Below, piece after piece: positions 1-5,843 of a stretch of 7,636 nucleotides of DNA. The translations under genes and the position numbers were made by a program. The DNA lies in assembly GCA_023417885.1 (NCBI GenBank), contig JAEZED010000114.1:1-7636 (forward strand). Direction: 5' to 3'. The stretch's first letter is position 1, and every line of letters starts with the position of its first letter. The notes below the pieces were generated by a model. The model did no database searches. It was given only the letters and a program-made list of their open reading frames with translations, and was not told where the DNA came from. The DNA comes from Planctomycetota bacterium. GTDB lineage: Bacteria; Planctomycetota; Phycisphaerae; Tepidisphaerales; Tepidisphaeraceae.

Positions 1-41
1 TACGCCGCGGCGTCTTCCGTTTTCTCGTTACGCAGATCCGA

Positions 42-1868
42 TCACTCCGGGACGGTCTGTCCCTGCGACTGGCCCATTCCGCTGCCGGTCGGACCCGGGT
101 CGGAGGGGGTGGAGTCATCGTCCAGGCTGCCGCGGAAGATGAGCACCAGCAGGGTGGACGGCCGGACTTCGTTGACGACCTTCTGGGCGTCGAACGGCGC
201 GGCCTGCATCTCCGGGAACTCGAGCGTGGGGGCGTCGCTGCCCAGGTCGCCCAGGAAGTCGCGGATCTGTCGCGGGCCGACCGCTAGCGAGATGATCGAG
301 TCGTACACCTTGCGGTAGGCCGTGATGATGCCGATGACCTGGCCGTTGCCGTCCACGATCGGCCCGCCGCTGTTGCCTTGGGTGGTCTTGATGTCCAGCC
401 AGATGTCAAAGTCCTCGTCCCCGTCCGGGTCGGTCGTGCTGACCTGCCCGCGCGCTGTCTGGAGGACGAAGCTGGCGGTGGCCGCGGTCGGGTAGCCGAG
501 GGTCATGACGTCCGCCTGGATGGGCGGGTAGTCCTCCTTGAGGATGGTCAGGTACGGGACCGTGACCCCCTCGGGCAGGTCGACCTTCAGCAGGGCAACG
601 TCGTAGTCGTCGTCGGCGGCGATGAAGCGGGCGAGATACTCGACGTAGTTGCCGTCCTCGTCCTTGTCGGCGAGCCGGACGCGGTAGTACCGGTTGTCGT
701 CGGTCTCAGCGACGTGGCGGTTGGTGAGGAGGTAGCCGTCGGGCGTGATGAAGAAGCCCGAGCCGTTCCCGATGAGGCCGGGAGGGCCGCCCTGGTCGTC
801 GCCACCGTCTCCCTCGGTGTCCAGGCCGTGCGTCGGGTCGCTGATGTAGTAGAGGCTGCCCCCCCGGTTGTACCGGGCGCGGAGGTTGTTGGCCTGGAGG
901 TTGATCTCCGCCATCTTCCGGCTGGCCTGGAAGAAGCGGTCGGGCATGCGGTCCAGGACGAACAGCAGGTTGCCGACGATGACCTCCGTCTCCGCCTTCT
1001 GCGTGGCCTTCCAGAGATACTCGACGCCGGTCTGCGGTTCATCGAGGACGGTCATGACCGCCCCGTAGTTATTCAGAACCGCGGGGTTGTCCGGCTGGAG
1101 GCGCAGGGCGAACTCAAGCGAGCGCCGGGCCTTCTTGGCGTGGCTGTTGCCGCCGGGGCCGTAGCTCTGCTGAAGCTCCAGGTAGCCGAGGCGGAAGTGG
1201 GCGGGGAAGCAGTTGGGATATGCGCGGATCGCCTCGTTGTAGCTGCGGACGGCGGCGAGGACGTTCTTCTGGGCCTCGTGCTGGACGCCCTGGGCGACGA
1301 GCTGATCCGTCTGATCCTTGAGCTTCTTGAGATCATCGCCCGAGAGCCACTGGCCCTTCACCTTCTCGGCGCCCTCGGTGTAGAGCTTCTTCCACGTCGC
1401 AAGCTCCTTCTCGGCCGACGTACGCTCGCTCTCGTTCAGATCCTTGCGGTTGAGGTGGCGCTCCCAGAGCGTGACCGCCTTGACGGGCTCCTCGACGTTG
1501 TCTGCGCGCTTCTTGACCTCCCAGTATGCCTGGGTGAAACCGCCCTCAGTCCGCGCGGTGGGGCGGGCCGTGGCTCCGCCGCTCCCAGCCCGGCCGGTCG
1601 TGCCCGAGCCGACGCCGGCCCCGCCGGAATTGCCGTCCACGGTGATCGATTCGACATCGTCGACCCGGATCAGCTTGTACTGGCCGTCGGGCGTCTTGAT
1701 CTGGTAGCTCGACCCCATCCGCTTGACTTCACCCTCGATGACGGTGCCGTCCTTGAGTTTGACGACATCGGCCGAGGCGTTGAGCACGGCCAGCGACATC
1801 AGCATGGCGATGCCGAGCATGAGGGCGGCGACGGGGCGCCACCTGCGTTGCAGAACGTTCCTGTTCAT
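42..1868 (-). CDS. Exported TPR-containing trypsin-like (S1C/HtrA-type) serine protease
   Basis: Predicted 608-residue exported serine endopeptidase. Residues 1-33 look like a signal peptide: basic start, hydrophobic core near 13-30, ASA before the likely cleavage. Residues 34-77 (DVVKLKDGTVIEGEV...) form a small SH3-like beta segment, followed by a Gly/Ser/Thr linker (about 79-110), a charged helical region and two or three TPR-like units (about 190-290). The trypsin fold begins near 365. The triad is His385 (LLTNRHVAE), Asp423 (DYDVALL) and Ser500 in GNSGGP (498-503). No PDZ domain follows; the tail is Ser/Gly/Pro-rich. I chose the ATG at 1868 over an upstream in-frame start at 1928 because GAGGA (plus 1877-1881) lies 8 bases before it and the signal peptide then starts cleanly. 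The gene diverges from rpsL. The protease call is secure; substrate and exact location (periplasm or surface) are inference. Confidence 0.9.
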   Translation of the reverse strand: MNRNVLQRRWRPVAALMLGIAMLMSLAVLNASADVVKLKDGTVIEGEVKRMGSSYQIKTPDGQYKLIRVDDVESITVDGNSGGAGVGSGTTGRAGSGGATARPTARTEGGFTQAYWEVKKRADNVEEPVKAVTLWERHLNRKDLNESERTSAEKELATWKKLYTEGAEKVKGQWLSGDDLKKLKDQTDQLVAQGVQHEAQKNVLAAVRSYNEAIRAYPNCFPAHFRLGYLELQQSYGPGGNSHAKKARRSLEFALRLQPDNPAVLNNYGAVMTVLDEPQTGVEYLWKATQKAETEVIVGNLLFVLDRMPDRFFQASRKMAEINLQANNLRARYNRGGSLYYISDPTHGLDTEGDGGDDQGGPPGLIGNGSGFFITPDGYLLTNRHVAETDDNRYYRVRLADKDEDGNYVEYLARFIAADDDYDVALLKVDLPEGVTVPYLTILKEDYPPIQADVMTLGYPTAATASFVLQTARGQVSTTDPDGDEDFDIWLDIKTTQGNSGGPIVDGNGQVIGIITAYRKVYDSIISLAVGPRQIRDFLGDLGSDAPTLEFPEMQAAPFDAQKVVNEVRPSTLLVLIFRGSLDDDSTPSDPGPTGSGMGQSQGQTVPE

Positions 1869-1876
1869 TGCACTAT

Positions 1877-1881
1877 TCCTC
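1877..1881 (-). promoter_or_regulatory. Ribosome binding site of the TPR-protease gene
   Basis: GAGGA on the minus strand sits 8 bases before the ATG at 1868. It decides the start: the longer in-frame alternative beginning at 1928 would put about 20 residues in front of the signal peptide. It is the clearest Shine-Dalgarno sequence in the window. Confidence 0.7.
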
Positions 1882-1979
1882 ACCAGATGAGGCCCCGGAA
1901 CCGGGCCGGAAAGTCGAGTGGAGAGCAACCGCAGCCCCCCCGAACCGGTCTCACGAAGAGGCCGGTCGATGTAACCTCC

Positions 1980-2007
1980 ACTCTACCAGACGCACAGCCC
2001 TGAACAA
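1980..2007 (-). promoter_or_regulatory. Weak promoter candidate for the protease gene
   Basis: Minus-strand TAGAGT (plus 1980-1985) matches four of six -10 positions. A poor -35, TTGTTC (plus 2002-2007), lies 16 bases upstream. A better -35-like TTGACT overlaps it at 2007-2012, but its 21-base spacer is too long. Either would give a leader of about 100 bases. Position and partial matches are the only support. Confidence 0.25.
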
Positions 2008-2073
2008 GTCAAAGTGGGAGGATTCGGCCGGTTTGCCCGCCCACGAACGTCGGCCTGTCATCGGCGGGGGTGC

Positions 2074-2102
2074 TTGCCAGCCCGTGAGGGCGTTCCTACA
2101 GT
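2074..2102 (+). promoter_or_regulatory. Sigma70-type promoter of rpsL-rpsG
   Basis: TTGCCA (2074-2079, five of six matches to TTGACA) is separated by exactly 17 bases from TACAGT (2097-2102, four of six to TATAAT). Transcription would start near 2109, giving a leader of about 108 bases before the rpsL ATG. This is the best promoter match I noticed in the window, and it is correctly oriented upstream of a highly expressed gene pair. Confidence 0.6.
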
Positions 2103-2108
2103 GCCCGA

Positions 2109-2143
2109 CCCACCTTCCGCCGCCGGCGTGGCGTCGGGGGTGG
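2109..2143 (+). promoter_or_regulatory. Predicted 5'-proximal stem-loop in the rpsL leader
   Basis: CCCACC (2109-2114) can pair with GGGTGG (2138-2143). Inside it, CGCC (2118-2121) can pair with GGCG (2130-2133). The structure would start almost at the predicted transcription start. In GC-rich DNA such pairings arise by chance, so support is modest. Confidence 0.3.
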
Positions 2144-2162
2144 TTACGTGTCGATTCAGTAC

Positions 2163-2189
2163 GGGCGGGCCCCCAGCGGGGGTTCGCCC
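2163..2189 (+). promoter_or_regulatory. Strong hairpin in the rpsL leader
   Basis: A continuous 12-base-pair stem, 2163-2174 with 2178-2189, encloses an AGC loop. Two of the pairs are G-U (2168-2184 and 2169-2183) and become A-C mismatches on the opposite strand, so the structure fits rightward RNA better. It ends 27 bases before the rpsL ATG and has no U tract, so it is unlikely to be a simple terminator. A role in ribosomal-protein autoregulation or mRNA stability is inference. Confidence 0.5.
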
Positions 2190-2216
2190 CAGGAAGCCCG
2201 AGCGAAGCCAGCCGCG

Positions 2217-2588
<372 letters not shown>

Positions 2589-2599
2589 TCTCCGGAGTA

Positions 2600-2617
2600 T
2601 TCCCGCCTCCGCGGGGA
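2600..2617 (+). promoter_or_regulatory. Small hairpin between rpsL and rpsG
   Basis: TTCCCGC (2600-2606) pairs with GCGGGGA (2611-2617), seven base pairs including one G-U, with a CTCC loop. No U tract follows, so it is not an obvious terminator. In E. coli the rpsL-rpsG intercistronic region carries the S7 repressor site, so a regulatory role is conceivable, but no specific similarity was established. Confidence 0.35.
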
Positions 2618-2648
2618 GAAACATCCACCAGGAAACGGACCACCAGAC

Positions 2649-3125
2649 ATGGCATACAAGAAGTTCACCGCGAGCGAGGAACAGCTCAAGCCTGATCCGC
2701 GGTTCAACAGCAAGCTCGTCAGCAAGTTCATTAACTGCCTGATGTACGACGGCAAGAAGCTCGTCGCCCAGAAGGTCTTCTACGATGCCATGGACGAAGT
2801 GGCGAAGAAGATCGCAGACGTGCCGCCGCTCGAGGTCTTCGAGACCGCGATCAACAACGTGAAGCCCTACGTCGAAGTGCGCTCCAAGCGCGTCGGCGGG
2901 GCAAACTACCAGGTGCCGATGCAGGTCAACCGCCGCCGGCAGCAGTCGCTGGCGATCCGTTGGATCCTCGAGGCCTGCCGCGCCGAATCGGGCCGGCCGA
3001 TGAGCCGCGTGCTCTCGGACGAGCTGACGGCCGCCTTCAACAAGGACGGCAAGGCGATGAACAAGCGCGAGCAGACGCACCGGATGGCGGAGGCGAACAA
3101 GGCGTTCGCGCACTTCGCCTTCTGA
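2649..3125 (+). CDS. rpsG: 30S ribosomal protein S7
   Basis: 158 residues, within the normal bacterial range. S7 is a primary 16S rRNA binder that nucleates the 30S head and contacts E-site tRNA. Conserved segments include DPRFNSKLVSKFIN (16-29), LMYDGKK, the P-Y-VEVRSKRVGGANYQVP block (about 73-90) and the KREQTHRMAEANKAFAHF tail. It follows rpsL in the order of the bacterial str operon. AGGA at 2630-2633 is 15 bases before the ATG, farther than ideal. Unlike the classical operon, fusA does not follow; an intrinsic terminator lies 25 bases after the stop. Nothing looks truncated. Confidence 0.99.
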   Translation: MAYKKFTASEEQLKPDPRFNSKLVSKFINCLMYDGKKLVAQKVFYDAMDEVAKKIADVPPLEVFETAINNVKPYVEVRSKRVGGANYQVPMQVNRRRQQSLAIRWILEACRAESGRPMSRVLSDELTAAFNKDGKAMNKREQTHRMAEANKAFAHFAF

Positions 3126-3150
3126 AGCAGCACGACTCACCCGAGCGATG

Positions 3151-3186
3151 CGGGCGACCGGCCACTCCGGTCGCCCGTCTTCGTTT
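3151..3186 (+). terminator. Intrinsic terminator of the rpsL-rpsG unit
   Basis: A perfect 11-base-pair GC-rich stem, CGGGCGACCGG (3151-3161) with CCGGTCGCCCG (3167-3177), closes a CCACT loop and is followed by the T-rich TCTTCGTTT (3178-3186). It lies just after the rpsG stop codon and in the correct orientation. Confidence 0.85.
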
Positions 3187-3248
3187 CGCACGGGGCGGCC
3201 CGTCGCGCGGCAGGCGCCCACCGGATCCGTGTCGCGTGCGCCGCCGCG

Positions 3249-3257
3249 TGCTATCGT
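3249..3257 (+). promoter_or_regulatory. Candidate extended -10 element for serS
   Basis: TGCTATCGT matches the TGnTATnnT extended -10 pattern and ends nine bases before the serS ATG. Transcription would then start about at the start codon, giving a leaderless or nearly leaderless mRNA. No good -35 is present 17 bases upstream, and the bases before the ATG are pyrimidine-rich (TTCCCCTCCC) with no Shine-Dalgarno sequence. Confidence 0.35.
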
Positions 3258-3266
3258 TCCCCTCCC

Positions 3267-4574
3267 ATGATCGACCTCAAGGACCTTCGAGACAACCCGG
3301 ACAAGTACCGCCGTGGAGCCGAGCTGAAGCGGTATGACCCCGGTGCGGTCGACCGGGCGCTGGAGGCGGATCGGCGACGCGTGCAGGCGCAGCAGGAGCA
3401 CGACACCCTGCGTGCCGAGCAGAACGCCGCCGGCAAGGAGGTGGGGCGGCTGAAGGGGGACGAGAAGCAGGCTGCCATCGCCAGGCTCGGCGAGCTTAAG
3501 GCGCGCGTGAAGGCGGCGGAAGAGCGGCAGAAGCAGGCGGAGGCGGCACTTTCGGAGGCGATGCTGTCGATTCCGCTTCCGCCGGATCCGGACGTGCCGG
3601 TGGGGCGGGACGAGAGCGAGAACGTCGTGCTGCGCTACGTGGGAGAGCCTCGGCGCTTCGACTTCGAGCCGAAGGATCACATCCAGCTTTCCCAGGCGCT
3701 GGGGCTGGCCGACTTTGAAGCGGGCGTGCGGCTGGCCGGGACGCGGAGCTACATTCTCATGGGCGACGGCGCGCGGCTTCACAACGCGGTGCTTCGGCTG
3801 GCGCTGGAGATGATGACGGTCGAGCACGACTTCACGGCGGTGACGGTGCCTGTGCTGGTTCGCGAGGAGTCACTGGTGGGCACCGGGTTCTTCCCGGCGG
3901 GTCGGGAATCGGTGTATCACGTCGGGCCGGAGACGGACGATCTCTTCCTCGTGGGCACGGGCGAGGTGGGCCTGACCGCGATGCACATGAACCAGACGCT
4001 GGAGGAGAGCCAGCTCCCGCTGAAGTACACGACCGTCAGCACCTGCTTCCGGCGCGAAGCGGGGACGTACGGCAAGGACACGGCCGGCTTTTACCGGGTG
4101 CACCAGTTCGACAAGTGCGAGCAGGTCGTGATCTGCCGTGCAGACGAGCAGGAGTCGCGCCAGTGGCATGCGAAGATGCTCGGTTTCAGCGAGCAGATGC
4201 TCCGGAAGCTCGGGCTGCCGTACCGCGTAGTGCAATGCTGCACTGGAGACCTCGGCGTGAAGAACGCCGACATGATCGACGTCGAAACCTACATGCCCAG
4301 CCGCGCCGCCCATGGGGATCCGCAGAGCGGCTATGGCGAGACCCACTCGGCCAGCCGGCTTTACGACTTCCAGGCGCGCCGCCTGAATCTGCGCTACCGG
4401 GACGGCGAGGGGCGCCTGCACTACTGCCACACGCTCAACAACACCGTGATCGCCAGCCCGCGCATCCTCATCCCCATCCTGGAGAACTACCAGGAGGCGG
4501 ACGGTAGCGTCACGATCCCGGAGGCCCTGCGGCCCTACATGGACGGTCGGGAGCGGATCGTCGTGCCGGCCTGA
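3267..4574 (+). CDS. serS: Seryl-tRNA synthetase (class II aaRS)
   Basis: 435 residues, normal for bacterial SerRS. It charges tRNA-Ser (and tRNA-Sec where present) with serine in an ATP-dependent cytosolic reaction. MIDLKDLRDNPDKYRRG opens the N-terminal domain. Residues about 27-100 form the charged helical hairpin that binds the tRNA long arm. The class II core follows: motif 1 around 185-205, motif 2 FRREAG (261-266) leading into HQFDKCE (279-285), DFQARRLNLRYR (367-378) and motif 3 with Arg399 and ENYQ (406-409). Several normally conserved positions differ: TGE at 231-233 where bacteria usually have TAE or TSE, GETHSASRLY before DFQARR, and NNTVIASPR in motif 3 with the usual glycines lost. 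Asn391, Thr393, Arg399 and Glu406 remain, so activity is expected. It is probably transcribed separately from rpsL-rpsG. Confidence 0.97.
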   Translation: MIDLKDLRDNPDKYRRGAELKRYDPGAVDRALEADRRRVQAQQEHDTLRAEQNAAGKEVGRLKGDEKQAAIARLGELKARVKAAEERQKQAEAALSEAMLSIPLPPDPDVPVGRDESENVVLRYVGEPRRFDFEPKDHIQLSQALGLADFEAGVRLAGTRSYILMGDGARLHNAVLRLALEMMTVEHDFTAVTVPVLVREESLVGTGFFPAGRESVYHVGPETDDLFLVGTGEVGLTAMHMNQTLEESQLPLKYTTVSTCFRREAGTYGKDTAGFYRVHQFDKCEQVVICRADEQESRQWHAKMLGFSEQMLRKLGLPYRVVQCCTGDLGVKNADMIDVETYMPSRAAHGDPQSGYGETHSASRLYDFQARRLNLRYRDGEGRLHYCHTLNNTVIASPRILIPILENYQEADGSVTIPEALRPYMDGRERIVVPA

Positions 4575-4584
4575 GCCGGCTCAG
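4571..4584. repeat. Perfect 14-base palindrome spanning two convergent stop codons
   Basis: CTGAGCCGGCTCAG is its own reverse complement. It contains the serS TGA (4572-4574) and, on the other strand, the TGA of the convergent gene (4581-4583), placed symmetrically around GCCGGC. A second pairing, GCCGGC (4565-4570) with GCCGGC (4575-4580), gives a short CTGA-loop hairpin. No U tract follows on either strand, so termination activity is doubtful. Confidence 0.6.
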
Positions 4585-5723
4585 CGGATGAAGCTCTGGA
4601 CGATCTCGAAGACGATCAGCAGCACGATGGCCGCCTCCAGGAAGATCATCGTGCGGTTGGCGCGGTCGGTGGCGAGCAGGCCGTAGATGTCGTTGAGCGT
4701 CTGGAGCTTGTGGTCGATGGTCTTCTTCCAGTCGGGCAGGTGAAACCGGCGGCTCAGCGCCTGGTAGACCCGGGCGACGTGCCAGTCGCCAAAGAACTTT
4801 GTGATGTTCGATAGCTCGTCTGTCATGCGCGCCAGGTCGATGCGGATTTCCCGGAGCTCCCGCCGGATGTTCGGCAGGCCGCGGTAACGGCCGGCGCTGG
4901 AGAGGTCGCGGTAGCTGCGCTCGATCGTCTCGTCGAGAATTCGGTCGTACGCCTCCAGTTCGGTGAGCTGCATGTTCGCCAGCTCGATGGTGTACATGAG
5001 CTGCGGGAAGCTGCGCGGCTCCTCGATCACGAGCGCCGCATCCCAGTCGAGCACGAGCAGATCCTGCCGCGAGTAGCTGATGCTCACGCTCGTGGACTGC
5101 GCCACTTCCTGCTCGCTCAGGAGGGCGGCGTTCGACTCCTCCGTCAGCAGCGCCGCCACATCGCGGCGGTGGGCCTCGAGCCACGTGGCCGCGTCGAACC
5201 CCTCGCTCTCGGCGAGCGAGTTGACGAAGAAGATCGTGTAGGCCTCCTCGTCGCTCAGTCCCGGGCGCGGCCGGAAGAGAAAGGGCGACAGCTCACGGCG
5301 GGCGCGCTCCGCGAGGTCGCGGGCGTAGTCGGTGACCGTCAGGCCGTCGTTGAACCGGAGGTCATGGAAGCGCACGAGTTGATCGAGCGAGTCCGCCTCC
5401 ACGGAAAGTCGGATCGTTACGCTCAGCGCCCCGACCGGCAGGAGCTTCAGCACCGCCTCCAGCCGGACCGGGCCATCCGGGCCCAGCTTCTCGTCCGGCG
5501 GGAGCCGGATCATCTGCGGCCGGTAGAAGAAGAGGTGCCTTGGCGACCGCTTGGAGGCGTCAACGCTGAACTGCGCCACCGGCTGCCCGAGCAGGGTGGG
5601 CCGATCGAAGCCGCGCATCTCGTAGGCGATGTCGAAGGCGTAGAGAAAAAGCACCTCGCCGCGGAGCGGCTTGCGCCTGGCGGGGAGATCGGCGCGGGGG
5701 GAAGAGCGGTCGGCGAGGGTCAT
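4581..5723 (-). CDS. Tail-anchored membrane protein resembling the DUF155/RMD1 (RMND1-like) group
   Basis: 380 residues with no signal peptide and a single hydrophobic segment at the extreme C-terminus (about 359-377, FLEAAIVLLIVFEIVQS), so it is probably anchored in the membrane with its bulk in the cytoplasm. The N-terminal part (about 22-240) is mixed alpha/beta, including EVLFLYAFDIAYEM and the segment VAQST..ISYS..DLLVLDWDAALVIE (207-234). The C-terminal half is helical (about 241-355). The layout, with KL..LNDIY..L.....R...LE..IVLLIVFEIV at the end, matches what I know of DUF155 proteins such as yeast Rmd1 and human RMND1. The biochemical role is unknown. The assignment is by recognition only and moderate. 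The ATG at 5723 has AGGA four bases upstream. It is convergent with serS and separated from the upstream gene by a strong hairpin. Confidence 0.6.
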   Translation of the reverse strand: MTLADRSSPRADLPARRKPLRGEVLFLYAFDIAYEMRGFDRPTLLGQPVAQFSVDASKRSPRHLFFYRPQMIRLPPDEKLGPDGPVRLEAVLKLLPVGALSVTIRLSVEADSLDQLVRFHDLRFNDGLTVTDYARDLAERARRELSPFLFRPRPGLSDEEAYTIFFVNSLAESEGFDAATWLEAHRRDVAALLTEESNAALLSEQEVAQSTSVSISYSRQDLLVLDWDAALVIEEPRSFPQLMYTIELANMQLTELEAYDRILDETIERSYRDLSSAGRYRGLPNIRRELREIRIDLARMTDELSNITKFFGDWHVARVYQALSRRFHLPDWKKTIDHKLQTLNDIYGLLATDRANRTMIFLEAAIVLLIVFEIVQSFIR

Positions 5724-5780
5724 CCGGTCCTGAGTCTACCGGTGGGACGCGATTCCACGCCACGGGAGCAACCATGCCGC

Positions 5781-5824
5781 CCCAAAGCGACGCCGCCCGC
5801 GAGCGGTCGCGGGCGGCGTTTGGG
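5781..5824 (-). terminator. Strong hairpin terminator after the solenoid gene
   Basis: A perfect 12-base-pair stem (5791-5802 with 5807-5818) closes a four-base loop. An outer helix of CCCAAA (5781-5786) with TTTGGG (5819-5824) extends it across a small bulge. On the minus strand the stem is followed by TCGCTTT. It starts 20 bases after the stop codon of the gene at 5844. Its near-symmetry would allow some activity in both directions. It implies that the downstream membrane-protein gene has its own promoter. Confidence 0.75.
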
Positions 5825-5843
5825 ATGGCGTTCCGGGGAGAGC

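Larger units (their letters stand above)
1869..2216. other. Divergent intergenic region between the protease gene and rpsL
   Basis: 348 bases with no convincing gene. It holds the protease ribosome binding site, a weak leftward promoter candidate, the rightward rpsL promoter (2074-2102) and the rpsL leader with two predicted stem-loops. Open frames crossing it in either direction are antisense extensions of neighbours and show no recognisable protein. An in-frame GTG at 2148 could extend S12 by 23 residues, but the S12 family starts at the ATG at 2217. Confidence 0.75.

Noticed and set aside
1..41. Palindrome ACGCCGCGGCGT at 2-13 followed by CTTCCGTTTTC as a terminator
   Set aside because: A palindrome without a loop makes a poor hairpin and the T-rich part reads rightwards, away from the protease gene. 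It could serve a gene left of the window, but too little sequence is visible.
378..2003. Long plus-strand open frame of 541 codons
   Set aside because: It is antisense to the protease gene, is dominated by Val/Leu/Ala/Asp/Arg typical of a GC-rich shadow frame and shows no recognisable domain. The minus-strand frame has a full catalytic triad and a signal peptide.
2148..2216. N-terminal extension of S12 from an in-frame GTG
   Set aside because: Known S12 proteins start at the MPTINQL position. The extension would cover the leader hairpin and has no resemblance to S12.
5733..5738. TAGACT on the minus strand as -10 of the membrane-protein gene
   Set aside because: No -35 match at an acceptable spacing; the nearest TTG-type sequence lies about 27 bases upstream.
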